Source: Cadophora sp. MPI-SDFR-AT-0126
Lineage: Eukaryota; Ascomycota; Leotiomycetes; Helotiales; Ploettnerulaceae
Length of the DNA stretch: 64,000 bases
Reading direction: 5' to 3'
Assembly: GCA_020747065.1 (NCBI GenBank)
Contig: JAGMVK010000002.1
Span: forward strand, 868,001-932,000
Each line of letters begins with the position of its first letter. Within the stretch, counting starts at the first letter, position 1. The notes beneath the pieces were generated by a model that was not told where the DNA came from, searched no databases, and saw only the letters and a program-made list of their open reading frames with translations. Below, piece after piece: positions 45,146 to 56,238 of this stretch. The position numbers and the translations under genes were made by a program.

Positions 45146-46485
45146 AGCCAGCCCCTATCAAGACCAACGACATTCGGTGGGAAAGAGAACATACTCAGAA
45201 CGGGCAATTTGAGAGAACATTCTCCAGAGAAATCGAACTACCATCATACTCAGTAAGCATGATTGGCAGAAAAGTAAGTGGATGCAGGGGTCGCGGAGCT
45301 TCAAGCATCAAGTGGTTCTTGAAGTGACTCTAGGCGACAAGATCAAGCCCTCAAACCCCAGATCCCTAGTGTAATGTCTTTTTGTTATTTCTGTACCTTT
45401 ATTCTGTCTCCTGATTCAAGCATTTATGCTTGACCCCCACAGAGCGGTCTCTCTTGTCTTACAATGTCCAATTGGCAAAAGTTGGAGTAGCGATGTTTGC
45501 TCTCTTCTAGCAAGAATCAAGTTTGGGAAGATTCGAATGCTCCAAAGGCCGGCATGAGCCATGTAATTGCCTTGGTCACTTTAATCCCAAGGAGACTCGT
45601 CCGCATCTCTTGGTCAGGCACCGCTCCTGGACATACAGACAATTCGCATCTTTTAGATGTCACAACTTTATCACGTGATAGTGATTCTTCTGGAGGATCT
45701 CATCGCCTTGAGTACCGCTTCTTTCGCTGCACGGGCAGACTTTGGCTTATTATTCACTTGAAACTCTCATTATGTGTCTCTGACGTCATTTATTATGCCT
45801 CCTTGAGTGCTCCGCAATTCATCGAATTCCTGAAGCCTTCGGTACGAAGTTGATGTTGGAATTTCACTAAAGATCTGCTATATAAATGTCCAGTGAGTTT
45901 CGATTGACCTATACCATGGGAATAATTCTCAGCTGTTCAGAGAGACTGGTAAAGTACCACCCCTCGAGCCAAGTATTGCAACAAATTCTCACAGCACTTT
46001 TTCGCCATCGCTGGTTTGTAGCATGTGAGAAATTCGCAAGATTCGACATTGGAGGATAGTTGTGAGAAGGGAAGAAATTCAACCCAACAGTCATACTCCC
46101 ATGGAGCTGTGATACTTTATGTATTATTGGAGTTGGTGCTTCTACTGAGACGTGCAAGGGTGCATTGCTGATATCATCTAACTTCAAACCTGATCTGTTA
46201 GCGGGCTTTCCCTTTTCGTATTGTCAAGCAATTCATGGCCCTTCCCTTTCCCTCGTTGTGCCTATTTATCGCGCTAAAGTCTCGGTGCCTGATTTTGAAA
46301 TGGTAACCCTTCATCGTCGTGTCTACAAAGACCCCGTCGCCGGCACCTGTCTTCAACCCTTCCTATTCCACACAACACCACCCTTTCTTCGACATCTTGC
46401 TTCGATCTACTCCTTGATCAATAGAACAACCTCACACCCTACGTACTTCATACAACATCGCAATCCATTGCTTTCAATTGCCAAA
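45146..46485. other. Intergenic interval
   Basis: About 1.3 kb. It contains a second ATCACGTGAT palindrome at 45670-45679 and TATATAAAT near 45880. Short ORFs lack support. Confidence 0.4.
45670..45679. promoter_or_regulatory. ATCACGTGAT palindrome (E-box type)
   Basis: Identical to the 10 bp palindrome at 33234. It lies about 0.8 kb before the Lys-rich nuclear protein gene. Confidence 0.3.
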
Positions 46486-48449
46486 ATGTCCACTGTAGAC
46501 CTCGCAACTCCTACCCTCCCTGGCATGTCTCTGGGAGACCTCGTCGCAGAGGTTGTTGATCAACCTGAGGAGGTAAGTGTACAACGCATTTCTCTTCGAT
46601 CTCTGTTCCATCCCACCGTGTCATTGATTTACTCGGCACTTCTAGAGTCACACCATTGCTTGTTCACGCGGTTCGCTGCCTGCAGTTGTGGCGTTACTAG
46701 AAGCAATGGCAGCTTGGAGTAGAGTTTTTTCTGCCTTTGATCTTTCCCAAATCTCAAAATCCCTCTGTTTACTTCCTGCCTGAAACCCAATTCACATCTT
46801 TGGAACTGGTGGTTTCGGATCTTGCTAGTCCCTCCCTTTTACTTTCGTGTTCCTTTCCCGTCCCTCTCAAATCAATCAAAACAAACAATCGCCTTCGCCA
46901 CTCGAGCCAGCTTTTTTTTCTTCCCTCATCCACATCCACAACAAAACCCTCTCCGCCCTCCTTCCTCCCTTAATTTCTGTACATCACCGCACTTCATTCT
47001 GCATCCTTGCACTCGCTCTCGTTCTCCTGCACATTTCAAGATTTTCGATCTGCTCAGGTCTGCCTCTGTTCTATCACTCACACAACTTCAAGGTCTCTTT
47101 CTATCCCCCCTCTGACTTTTCACTACATGTGCAAATGATCTATAGCTAACATCTCTTTCTCGTCCAGATGGCCGACGAGACCGCAGCTGTAAGCGCTCCA
47201 GAACCTGTCGTCACTGAAACCCCTACAAAGGTGAAGAAACCACGCAAGCCTTCCGTAAAGAAGGAGAAGCCGGTCGCCAAGGAAGATGAGGATGGTGAGG
47301 CTGGTAATGGTGATGCTGAGGTTGAGACACCAACCAAGGCCCCCAAGAAGCCACGCAAGACTCCAGTAAAGAAGGAAAAGCCTGCCCCCAAGGACAGTGA
47401 CAAAGTCAATGATGATGCTGAGGAACCCACCACCCCAAAGGTTAGTATACATACTCTTCCCTTACTTATGATCTTTGCTCATACAGCAACAGGCTGCTGC
47501 CACAAAGAAGAAAGGCCCAGCAAAGAAGAAGACAGATGCTACTCCTGCAACACCAAACGGTGGTGAGAGCGGTGATGTCGACATGACAGCCCCAGCAACC
47601 AACGGTGCCCCCAAGGCTTCTGGCAAGAAGCGTGGTCCAACAAAGGCTGCGAATGGCGAAACACCCACCAAGAAGGCCAAGGCTACCAACGGCGATACTC
47701 CTGCTAAGCGCTCTGCTGGTACCAAGTTCCCTGAGTGCTGGGCTGAGTTCTGCGAGGAGGATAAGTTGATCGTCAACATGCGTAGGGCAGGCAAGAAGTG
47801 GGAGGAGATCGAGCCAGCCTGGACTGAGATCACTGGCACTGTCCCCGGCAAGGACTCCTTGCGCAAGCGTTGGGCTAAGTTGGAGGCTGTCGCACAAGAC
47901 TTCAATGATACTGATGTAAGTTCATCGTCGCATCTCCTTGATTCAATATGTGCTGCATTCTTAACATATTTCTTTTATGCAACACACTAACCTTTTCTTC
48001 CAGCTCCCCAAGCTCGTTGCTGCTAAGAAATCCGTCGATGCCGACTTCGTCGCCCTCAAGAACCAGATGCAAGTTGAGCAAACCGCCGCTCTTGAAAAGA
48101 TGAAGAATGATCAAGCCAACGCCCTCAAAAAGCAGGAGGCCGCCATGTGGGGCAAGGTCTCTGAGCACATCAAGGCTGCTGGTGGTGATGAGTACAAGGC
48201 TTTCTTGCTCGAGAAGAAGTGGAAGGCTTTGGAGAAGAGCGGTGCGTGAATTCCAATCCATATCTGCGTGTGAACCTTACTGACAAATCTGCAGGTGAGA
48301 TCGATGCCAACGGCAACCTCCCAGGTGCTGTTGCTGACGAAAATGATGCCGTCGATGAGGATATGGAGAATCTCTCAGTTGTTGATGACACTGCCACTAA
48401 TGGTAACGGTCACATCGAAGACGCTGGGGCTGATGCCATGGAGGAATAG
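46486..48449 (+). CDS. Lys/Ala/Pro-rich nuclear protein with Myb/SANT-like segment
   Basis: Exons 46486-46572, 47168-47440, 47487-47915, 48004-48241 and 48295-48449; 393 residues. Exon 1 encodes MSTVDLATPTLPGMSLGDLV to QPEE. Exon 2 begins exactly at a second ATG (MADETAAVSAPEP), so two start sites are possible across the 595 bp first intron. The N-terminal half is histone-H1-like in composition (repeated KPRKPSVKKEKP and KPRKTPVKKEKP blocks). Then comes a compact segment, KFPECWAEFCEEDKLIVNMR to GKDSLRKRWAKLEAVAQDF, with Trp spacing and length like a Myb/SANT DNA-binding unit, followed by an amphipathic stretch and an acidic tail. Nuclear, DNA- or chromatin-binding is inference. The pyrimidine-rich first intron resembles promoter or leader of highly expressed fungal genes. 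Confidence 0.78.
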
Positions 48450-49504
48450 ATGGACCGCACCTTGGCTCGATACTTTGTTGATTGATTCGCTCGATCTCTG
48501 TTGTATCACCTGCCTTGGTCATACTCTTTGACTCTGGTTCCTTTGTTTCCGGAGGATAAGGAGGTTCACTTTTCTTCTCTGCTGATCTTCTGATCTTCTC
48601 TACTGTTATCTGCTGCCGGCTTGATCTGGACATACATTCATTTCTCGAAGCTTGACGTACCCGCTCGCGTCTTTTATGCTGCTGCTAAGGGTTTCATGCA
48701 ATATGGGGATTGTTTTTCTGCACATCATGTCTGCTTGCACTACTAGGTTGGGGATTCTTGATTAGGGATGAAGTAGTTGCGTATGCAGGCAAGCACCTTA
48801 CGTGCATTACATTTGTGCTGAGGCACTTGATAGGGAAATGGGTTCTTCATAAAATCTTTGACTTCTGCTCAATTTGTGATTTCTTAATGTATAGTGTCTC
48901 ATACTAATTACCCAAAAAGAATTTTCTCGGTCAGTGAGGAGATTCTCAGACACGCCGCGGAACTTCCAAGCTGTCCACTTCTTGATTTTAGTCAATATGC
49001 ACCAGAAACTTGGAGATAGAAACTAAGGCAGACTTTGTTCTGTCGTGCCTCGACACGCTGAGGAAGTTGAGACAACGGGGAACATGAGGGTGAACGAGAC
49101 TTCCACCCCCGCCCTACAACAATTAACTTAGGGAAGGGCCTTTCATCCATTTAGATTCAAAGACCCTTTCCCTGGAAGTAATACTCAGCTCAAGAGAGTT
49201 CCTTCCAAACTCTCGAAGTAGTTTCGCTGGGTAATGTAGGCGCCAATTACTTTACCTGTGATTGTCCTTTGCAAGAATGTGTTGTTCGACGTTTTTGTCG
49301 TTCGTTTGCTTCCTTCTAAAATACGTGGATCTAGTTTCGCTCTTCCAACAACAGAAATGATAAGGTGTAGCCAAACATCAGGATCTTATTCAAACAATGA
49401 GCAAGGTACAAGGTTACAATAGAATCTTGGCATGTCAGTTTTTGTTTCTTTGTTATCCCTCCTTTATATGTAGCCATGATTGCATCATCTTGAGCGACTA
49501 CTAT
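48450..49504. other. Convergent intergenic interval
   Basis: About 1 kb between two 3' ends. No ORF of note; expected to hold both 3' UTRs. Confidence 0.5.
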
Positions 49505-51139
49505 TTATCCTTGATCTTCCTCACGGTCCCGTCGCTCAAGCTGGACGATCTCGTTCAACCTTTCAATCTCTCTATCCTTGTCCTGCAGCTCTTCTTTGTA
49601 CCTCTGGGCCTTGTCCGTTGCTTTTCTGTAAGCCTTTTTGAGGCCCCTGAAGCCACTCTCGTTCACCAAGGCAAGGTCTCCTAGAGGAGTGCCGATCGAA
49701 TTCTGTGCAAGAAGCTCAATTCTGTTGATTTCTCGTTAGTTTGATACTCGAAAGCAAAGAAAGGACTACTTGCCGGGCACAGTCTGCAGGCTGACAACCT
49801 TGGGTGGATTACGACTTGGGCAAGTGACCTCAATGTCTGCAACTGAAGCTCCCAGAATTGATTCCGTCATTGTGACAACACTGACGTCGAAAGCAAGGAA
49901 CTTTAGATCATGTATACTGGCAACTGCGCCACCGCTTGCGTTCTCCTCTGGGCTTGGGGTTGCTCGAGGGTCTTGAGCTTGAGAAGGACGCAGAGGCGTC
50001 GTGGGCCCAGGCTCGTTGTCAGGATCATCACCAGGCTCTTCCTTAACCTCAGCGTATGGCCAGTTCTCCTCCACTTGTTGTGATGGTGACTGCGAAACAA
50101 AAAGACCAGGCGAGGATGGCTCTGGTCTCTGTCCATCTTGGTGTGCCGGTGTACCATCAGGATGAGACCGTGGTCTTGCCGGAGATCCATAAAAACTGGT
50201 GAGTGGTCGACGACCAGTATTGATAATCTGCGGAAGCATTGCCCCTGGGTGAGAGGGTCGGTATCCGGGCGGTGCTGGAGGAGGTCCTGGGTATGAAGAC
50301 CGAGACTGTCGAGGTCGAGAAGAACCATGTTCGTGTCCATTCGAGGGCGTATCGTAAACGAAGCGGTTCTGAGGACGATGACGGGCTGGTCCTCGAGGAG
50401 GACTTGGAGTTCGATGAGGATGACGACGAGAAGGTGCGTAAGTGGGCTCTCTTCTCTCGTTGTCGAGCCTTCGTCGCTTTGGTGAAGAGAACCGGCGAGG
50501 GTTGGAATTATCGCTGCCTAACTGTTCATCGCCCACACGCTTGCGTCGCTGAGTCTGTGGAGCAAAACGTCTTCTTGGTGGCGAGACTGGTTCATCTTCC
50601 AATTCGGTCTCTTCTTCCTCTTCGTCTACCTGCTCATTTCGAACATGTTGGGGCTGGCTCCTTCTCTTTGGCCGAGGAGGAAAACGACTTCTTTTTGGCG
50701 AGTATCTGTATCTGTTCTCCACGTCGCCGTCACCCTCATCCTCTTCCTCGTCCTCACTTGCCTGCTGAACAAGACGCCGCTTTCGCAAGTCGCGCTCTCG
50801 GAGTAGTACTTCTCTTCTCTCATTGTGCTCTCTCTCGAGATCATCCTGTTCAGCCTTCCAATTTCGCCACTGCTCATCGGCGCTGAGGGGAAGTTCAGAC
50901 AGCGGGTCGAATTGCCGAGCTGTCCGCTGTTCTTTGGTTGGGCCTTTGAATCGAGGAATGACCGGTCGCCGGTAAGGTTTCAAAGCTGGATCGTCTGAGT
51001 ATGATTCAGGATCCGTATCCTGATCTCTTTTCTTGGTGTTGTATCTTGTTGGAGCGCGGGGTGGTGGGTTTTCCGTGGCGCGTCTGCCCTTGGCACGGAT
51101 GTTGGGTTTGGGGCCGACGGGGAGTCTGCGGTCCGACAT
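49505..51139 (-). CDS. Long disordered Arg/Pro-rich protein with C-terminal coiled coil
   Basis: Two exons, 51139-49770 and 49721-49505, intron gtagtc...aacag (phase 2); 528 residues. I do not recognise a family. The N-terminal two thirds is charged and disordered (QDDLEREHNERREVLLRERD, DEEEEETELEDEP, many RRR/SPKRRR patches usable as nuclear signals), then Pro/Ser-rich. A more conserved-looking block follows: ASIHDLKFLAFDVSVVTMTE and VADIEVTCPSRNPPKVVSLQ. The spliced exon adds IELLAQNSIGTPLGDLALVN and a heptad-like coiled coil (EELQDKDREIERLNEIVQLE) before the stop. The Arg/Ser-rich character suggests RNA or chromatin work, which is inference only. Confidence 0.75.
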
Positions 51140-52225
51140 GTTCTTAATAGAATTAGCAGTTAATCCTTCCGTACGGAGCAGAGGATTGGTAAGTACTGAT
51201 AAATAGAGAAGAGGCTCTTTGGTTATGTTGAGATATTCAGAGCGATGAGGTATCGATTCGACAACGCGCGAGAGGAAGCCAATGGGATGACGATCGGGAT
51301 ATGTTTGGAATTAAGAAGGGTAGAAGATCTTGACTTAGATACAGTAATAAAAGCCAGGAAAGCAAATGTAGAAAGTAGAACTTCCAAGCAAACCGAAGAA
51401 GTGTTCAAAGTTGTCGAGTAAACAAGAGGGGGGATGGAGCAGCTATTGGATCGGCAAGCCAAATATATATAGACGTCTCCATCGCTGCTACCTGCATCGA
51501 CTCGATCATGAAAAGCATGTGACATGCGGTTCCTGAATCGTGTTAATCAACTAATACCTATTTAAGTTATTTAACGGACGCGTCGGGCGGTGCGACATGC
51601 GGCACCATTTCACTTTGTTTACATTCGGAACTTTAAGTGATTTAAGCGAAAGGGTCGCCAAGACTTCGTTGTACCAATATTTGACATTAGAGTATTTAGA
51701 TACAGTATATATAGGGACTTCATATGGCTTTAATTTTTTGAACTTTAGGGATGATATCTTATATCAAATTCTTAGACTATACAAACAAAGGTTAAGTTTT
51801 CAAGTGGATTGTTCGCCCTACAGATGATGATTATATGCAAACATTCACAAACACTTCCCTTAAAGAATTGCCGAGGACGATCATGACCACGGCTCTAGAA
51901 GTGCGACGTAAGCAGAAGTAATCCAAGGAGGGTGAGGTTCTTTTCTGTTCCTTGCTATTCCATCTATAATAGTTTTGTCGCGTTGCGACTTCAATCATGA
52001 GTAATGGAGGGATACGTGGGAGGGATAATGAATTATGATACATGTTTACATAAGTATAGATGTAAACAAGTAAGTTGGAGGACTAGGGTGCATTCTAATA
52101 CAGTGACTTCCAAAATGCAAGTATGACTAAAAAAAAACATCTCCCAGTGCCTCAGTCATCAATATCGGTTCGACTTAATCACTTGGTGCAATTCCGGCAC
52201 GTGCGAGCTGCACAGTAAGTTAGAA
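51140..52225. other. Intergenic interval
   Basis: About 1.1 kb. A TATA-like stretch on the minus strand near 51470 lies about 330 bp before the preceding gene's ATG. Nothing else stands out. Confidence 0.4.
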
Positions 52226-52610
52226 TTATTTGGTCTCAAAATAAGTAGGAGACGGAAGTTCGTCTCGTAGAATCATGGGGAGAATGCAATGCGTACTAAA
52301 CTGATATCTCAGTCTCTGATTCTGGGCTTCCAGGTCATGGGAGTACTTAAGTCGCTCCATGATCTTCTCCCGTGAGACCAAGCAAAGACTCTTTGGGTCT
52401 GAATCGAGCTTATCAGCGACTCTATTACACAATGATCAGCTCTCGCTTTCAATTGAATACCTTTTACTACATAAAGGTCATGGATGAAGCAGCCACTTAC
52501 TCCTTGATGAGATCCTCCATGTCCATCGCGCCATGGCTCATATCACCAACAAGTTTCACCGCACCGACTTCTCTGCCTCAGGGCCATCCATAGAGTAGCC
52601 TACGACATCT
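52226..52610 (-). pseudogene. Truncated paralogue of the small coiled-coil protein at 53.5 kb
   Basis: Exon 2 (52421-52226) and the end of exon 1 (to 52501, donor gtaagt) splice to KE-VADKLDSDPKSLCLVSREK and on to DLEAQNQRLRYQF. This aligns without gaps to the neighbour's DA-VAKRMDTPKERLMLIAGEK onward (10 of 40 identical, many conservative), and the phase-2 intron falls at the same codon. Upstream the frame is broken: SMDGPEAEKSV, in another frame, ends at TGA, while the spliced frame has a TGA further back. A 78-residue ORF from the ATG at 52541 remains possible, so this is either a pseudogene or a shortened functional copy. Confidence 0.5.
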
Positions 52611-53530
52611 CTAGCAATTTCGAGTGAGACATAGTGAGATCTCTCAAATGGTCCTTAGATCTTAAAATAATTAACTAGGGTCAACTTACTAATATTATTG
52701 AGGTTTAATTTGTTTGGAGTTAGTGTATGAAGATGAATTTAACAGGAGGCTGGGGTGCTTTGCTGATCAATTGGAGTATCGAGGATATGTTTCAAAGTTA
52801 CCTCTAGAATCATATTAAAAGTCCTTCAATTGAAAGCGCCATTAAGTACCATTGCCTAGCAGAAGTCGTTGAATCGAGTCTCGCTTAGAGCGCGCTCGTC
52901 TGGTCAATTCTCATCACTATCTAAATCTCCACTATCTCTCCTCTCAGTCGTCTTGAAAACTCCATTGTGATTGGCTGGCATAGAGATTTTGTAACGATAA
53001 AAAGCGATGATTAACGGACCGAGACTCCTGTTCACGGCGTATGACTCGAAGTTGGGGTAGTAATACGCGAGGGTAATTATTTATTGACGGATTAGGGTTT
53101 AGTGTTGGTTTCTTTGATATTCTGTTTGTTTCGAGGGCCAATCAGAGGGAAGCATTGAGTAATTCGGGTGATTGCGTGATGTGAAAGGCGTTAGAATAGA
53201 GGCAGGCATGATGAAAGAAGTTAGAATATAGCTCACCTGGGTGAGATTACGCTTGGGAATACAGCAAAGCAGTCTACAAGACCAAAACATCCTTTTTGTC
53301 GTACAAAGCCAATTGATGACGCATTAAATTTTCGGGACCTCTTGAATCATCTGAATAAAAACATTTTCCAGATGTCGTGAAGATGTGTTCGAACTTGTAC
53401 AGAAAACCTTAGGTATGCAAAAGTGTTGAGATCTAGATTGCAGTCTAAAAGCAAGATTCAACAATAGAATATAGGAGCAAGATGGAATCGCAAATCAAGT
53501 ATCATTAATGGCACCGACCGATCCAGAAAT
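52611..53530. other. Intergenic interval
   Basis: About 0.9 kb between the two paralogues, including the upstream part of the truncated copy. No gene seen. Confidence 0.45.
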
Positions 53531-53994
53531 TCAAGAAGAACCAGCCTGTTCCTTCTCCTCCTGCAACTCCGCCACTCTCTCCTTCAGCTTCCGATTCTCC
53601 TCCTTCAACTCCAACGCCACCTCCATCAACGCATCCAACTTCTCCCCCGCAATGAGCATCAAGCGCTCCTTTGGCGTATCCATTCTCTTCGCCACGCTAT
53701 AAAAGCCCAATTTTCAGTAAATTAAACAAATATTAAGGTATCTAGTTGCACTCACGCGTCCATGATATCACCAAAGGTTCTCGAGGCCTCAATTGCATCG
53801 GTCAAGCCATCTCGCATCTCATCTTGCATGTAGATGGACTTTAAAACTGCCATGCCGTCGCCGTAGCGGGGGTCGATGATGGTGTGGGAGGGTGCTTTGG
53901 GATGATCTCTTCCGGGGGCTTCGGAGGGGAGACGGCTGGGTGGCTCGGAGGGGGAGGGTGCGGAGGCGCGGTGGTAGGTTGGTTGTTCAGACAT
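53531..53994 (-). CDS. Small coiled-coil protein, unknown function
   Basis: Two exons, 53994-53756 and 53696-53531, intron gtgagt...ttatag, phase 2; 134 residues. The first half is Pro/Ser-rich (HRASAPSPSEPPSRLPSEAP), then TIIDPRYGDGMAVLKSIYMQ and an all-helical remainder (ASRTFGDIMDAVAKRMD, LMLIAGEKLDALMEVALELK, EENRKLKERVAELQEEKEQ) that forms a heptad coiled coil. No known domain. A TATA box lies 157 bp upstream, and a truncated paralogue lies 1.0 kb away on the same strand. Confidence 0.72.
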
Positions 53995-54150
53995 TTTGGG
54001 AGGGATTGAGTGGGTTCTTTGAAGGTGTTTGGTGTGGGTGAATGGCTGTGGGAGTGGGTGGTGGTGGTGGTGTCTGGTCTTGGTGTTTGTGGGCAGATCG
54101 AAAGTGTTTGGAAGAAACTAGCAGGACGATGGTTCAAATTCCTTCGAGGT

Positions 54151-54160
54151 CTATATATAG
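54151..54160 (-). promoter_or_regulatory. TATA-box candidate for the small coiled-coil gene
   Basis: tatatata-type element (ctatatatag) 157 bp before the start codon at 53994; the palindrome reads equally on both strands. Confidence 0.4.
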
Positions 54161-56238
54161 GAGGGCCTCGAGGTGGTCGGAAAATTCTGCTCGAATTCAC
54201 TACATATAATTTGTAGTCAATCGCTTTAACAGTGCTTGATTTGAGTAGTGGAAACGAAATCTTCATTTTGGACAAGTGAATGGTTAGACCAGTATTGACA
54301 AGATACAAAACATTCCCAATGTTGTAAAGCTTGAATGGTATATTGATTCTGAGAACTGGAGAGAGTTATCTCTTTGTACACCTCGCTGGCAGAGTTGAAA
54401 CTTCAAAAGTCTGGATGTTAAGTGACAGAGCAGGGTAGTTATCAAACCGTCCACTACAAACACTTGAGTATAAACTCCGGACTAATTGCCTGAGTCTTCT
54501 TTATGTAAATTGTTAGTACTCATTCCGTTTGACTTTCAATTCTAAACTTAGGTCTGAGAAATAGCCGTATACTTGTGATTTGTGAATTCAACTTGTTGCT
54601 CTACCAGAGTAACAAACTCTTGCAGCTGACAAAGGTGTAACCTCACATCTGATTTTTCATATTCCAAGAAAGTAAATGCAATTGATAATGACACGTTTTC
54701 CACACAATCAAACTACTGTATATGCTTGTCTCTTGTTGGATTCATTCTATTGTTTGTTTATTTTGCTTCACAGAGTGCTCGGATTTAGCCGAGCCGAGAG
54801 ATGCCCCATGAAACCGCCCCACATCTGTGGCTGAGCTCACTTCCAATGCGAACTTTGAACTCGTGGCAGTGAAATTCGTGTCTCTCAGGGTAAAGATTGT
54901 TAATGGATGGACAAATGTCGGCGAGAGGATTGTGTCCTTATTGAGCTGATGACAATCAAATTCCTTTGTTGTATATTCTGTGGCTGAAACTGATGCTACG
55001 TATTTACCTAAAAACTCTGGCTGGAGCACGGAGTTTGGGATTCAGAACTTTCCAGGGCAATGTCAAGCTAATAATGAATTTTGAAAGTGTGGATTCATAT
55101 CTCTCGACTTTCGTTTTCAAGACAGGAATGGAGCGCCAGAGACAACGCATTTCGAAGCGTAGTCAGACGAGGCTGAATAGGCAAGTCGGTTATGAACTGC
55201 TTGCCCAAGATGGTAATGTAAGCTCAAGTCTCTCCAGCGGTACCTCCATACCCTTCTCCAGCTGAAATGAGGATCTGGAGAGAATACTATCCATGCCTAA
55301 AGAGCCCCTTGAAATCCCGGTGACTTTACTTGGCACTGGTCCCCAGGAGCTTTGACCAGGCCACATTTGCCACATTCATGGATATCTCGATGTCTCCACT
55401 TCAGCCTCACGGCTGCCTGCCATGTCCCCATTTCTCCGCCTTACGCCTTGCGCCTTCTACTCGGCCTGAGTCAAGATGCCGGACGCTATAGGCAGTAGGC
55501 AGAGAGGCCCACGAAATCATCCGTAAGATCGATACTCGATACTTGATCAAGCCATAAAGCCCTTCCCTCCCCGGATCCCTTTCGGGCATCCCGAGCTTTA
55601 CATTTTGATTTCCGCCCAATGCCACCCTTCAGCCTTGTTGGTGTTGACAGGGATTAGCCGATGCCTAGGACGCTAGTCCAGCCTCACCCAATCAATTCCG
55701 ATAAGACAACCATCTTGTGCAGCTGCACTGCTGCGTCTTTGCATCTTGCAACGCTTTTTTCTAGCCAAAATCCGTTGGCATAAAAGGCAGTCGTGTCATC
55801 GTCACTGTCACCGTCACCGAGATCCCAGTAGCCGGTTTACTTAAGAGGAGAATCATCCGCCCTTTCGCTGTTTGGTTTGGAGTGCAACTGGGCCAAAATA
55901 CAAGGTAAGCTTGCCTGCTGATCATCCCGACTACCTCATCACCGCCGCCCTGCCTTGTGACTGGAAGCTTCCAAGTTACACCCTTCTTGAACCACCTTTC
56001 ACAGCCAGTTGTCAACTGCGCCGGCAACGGAGTTCCTACCCCATCAACGAGAACCAAAGCTGATGTGAAGTACTGCAGTGCTACAGGAACAGTGAATATC
56101 AAGCTCCGATTGCAGTTACAGTCAAGGCAGCAACAACAAGGCATCGCTTCAACCAGCCAAGAGATTCTGCAACTCTCTGCAGCTTCCCGATCCTCAAATT
56201 GTCCTCTCCCAAATCTCGAAATACATACAAACGGTATC
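54161..56238. other. Intergenic interval
   Basis: About 2.1 kb up to the AAA ATPase start. ORFs are short; the last 300 bp before 56239 are in frame with the ATPase start but contain no ATG in that frame and look like leader. Confidence 0.45.

Noticed and set aside
54130..54145. ggttcaaattcc resembling a tRNA B box
   Set aside because: No A box, acceptor stem or anticodon arm could be built around it on either strand.
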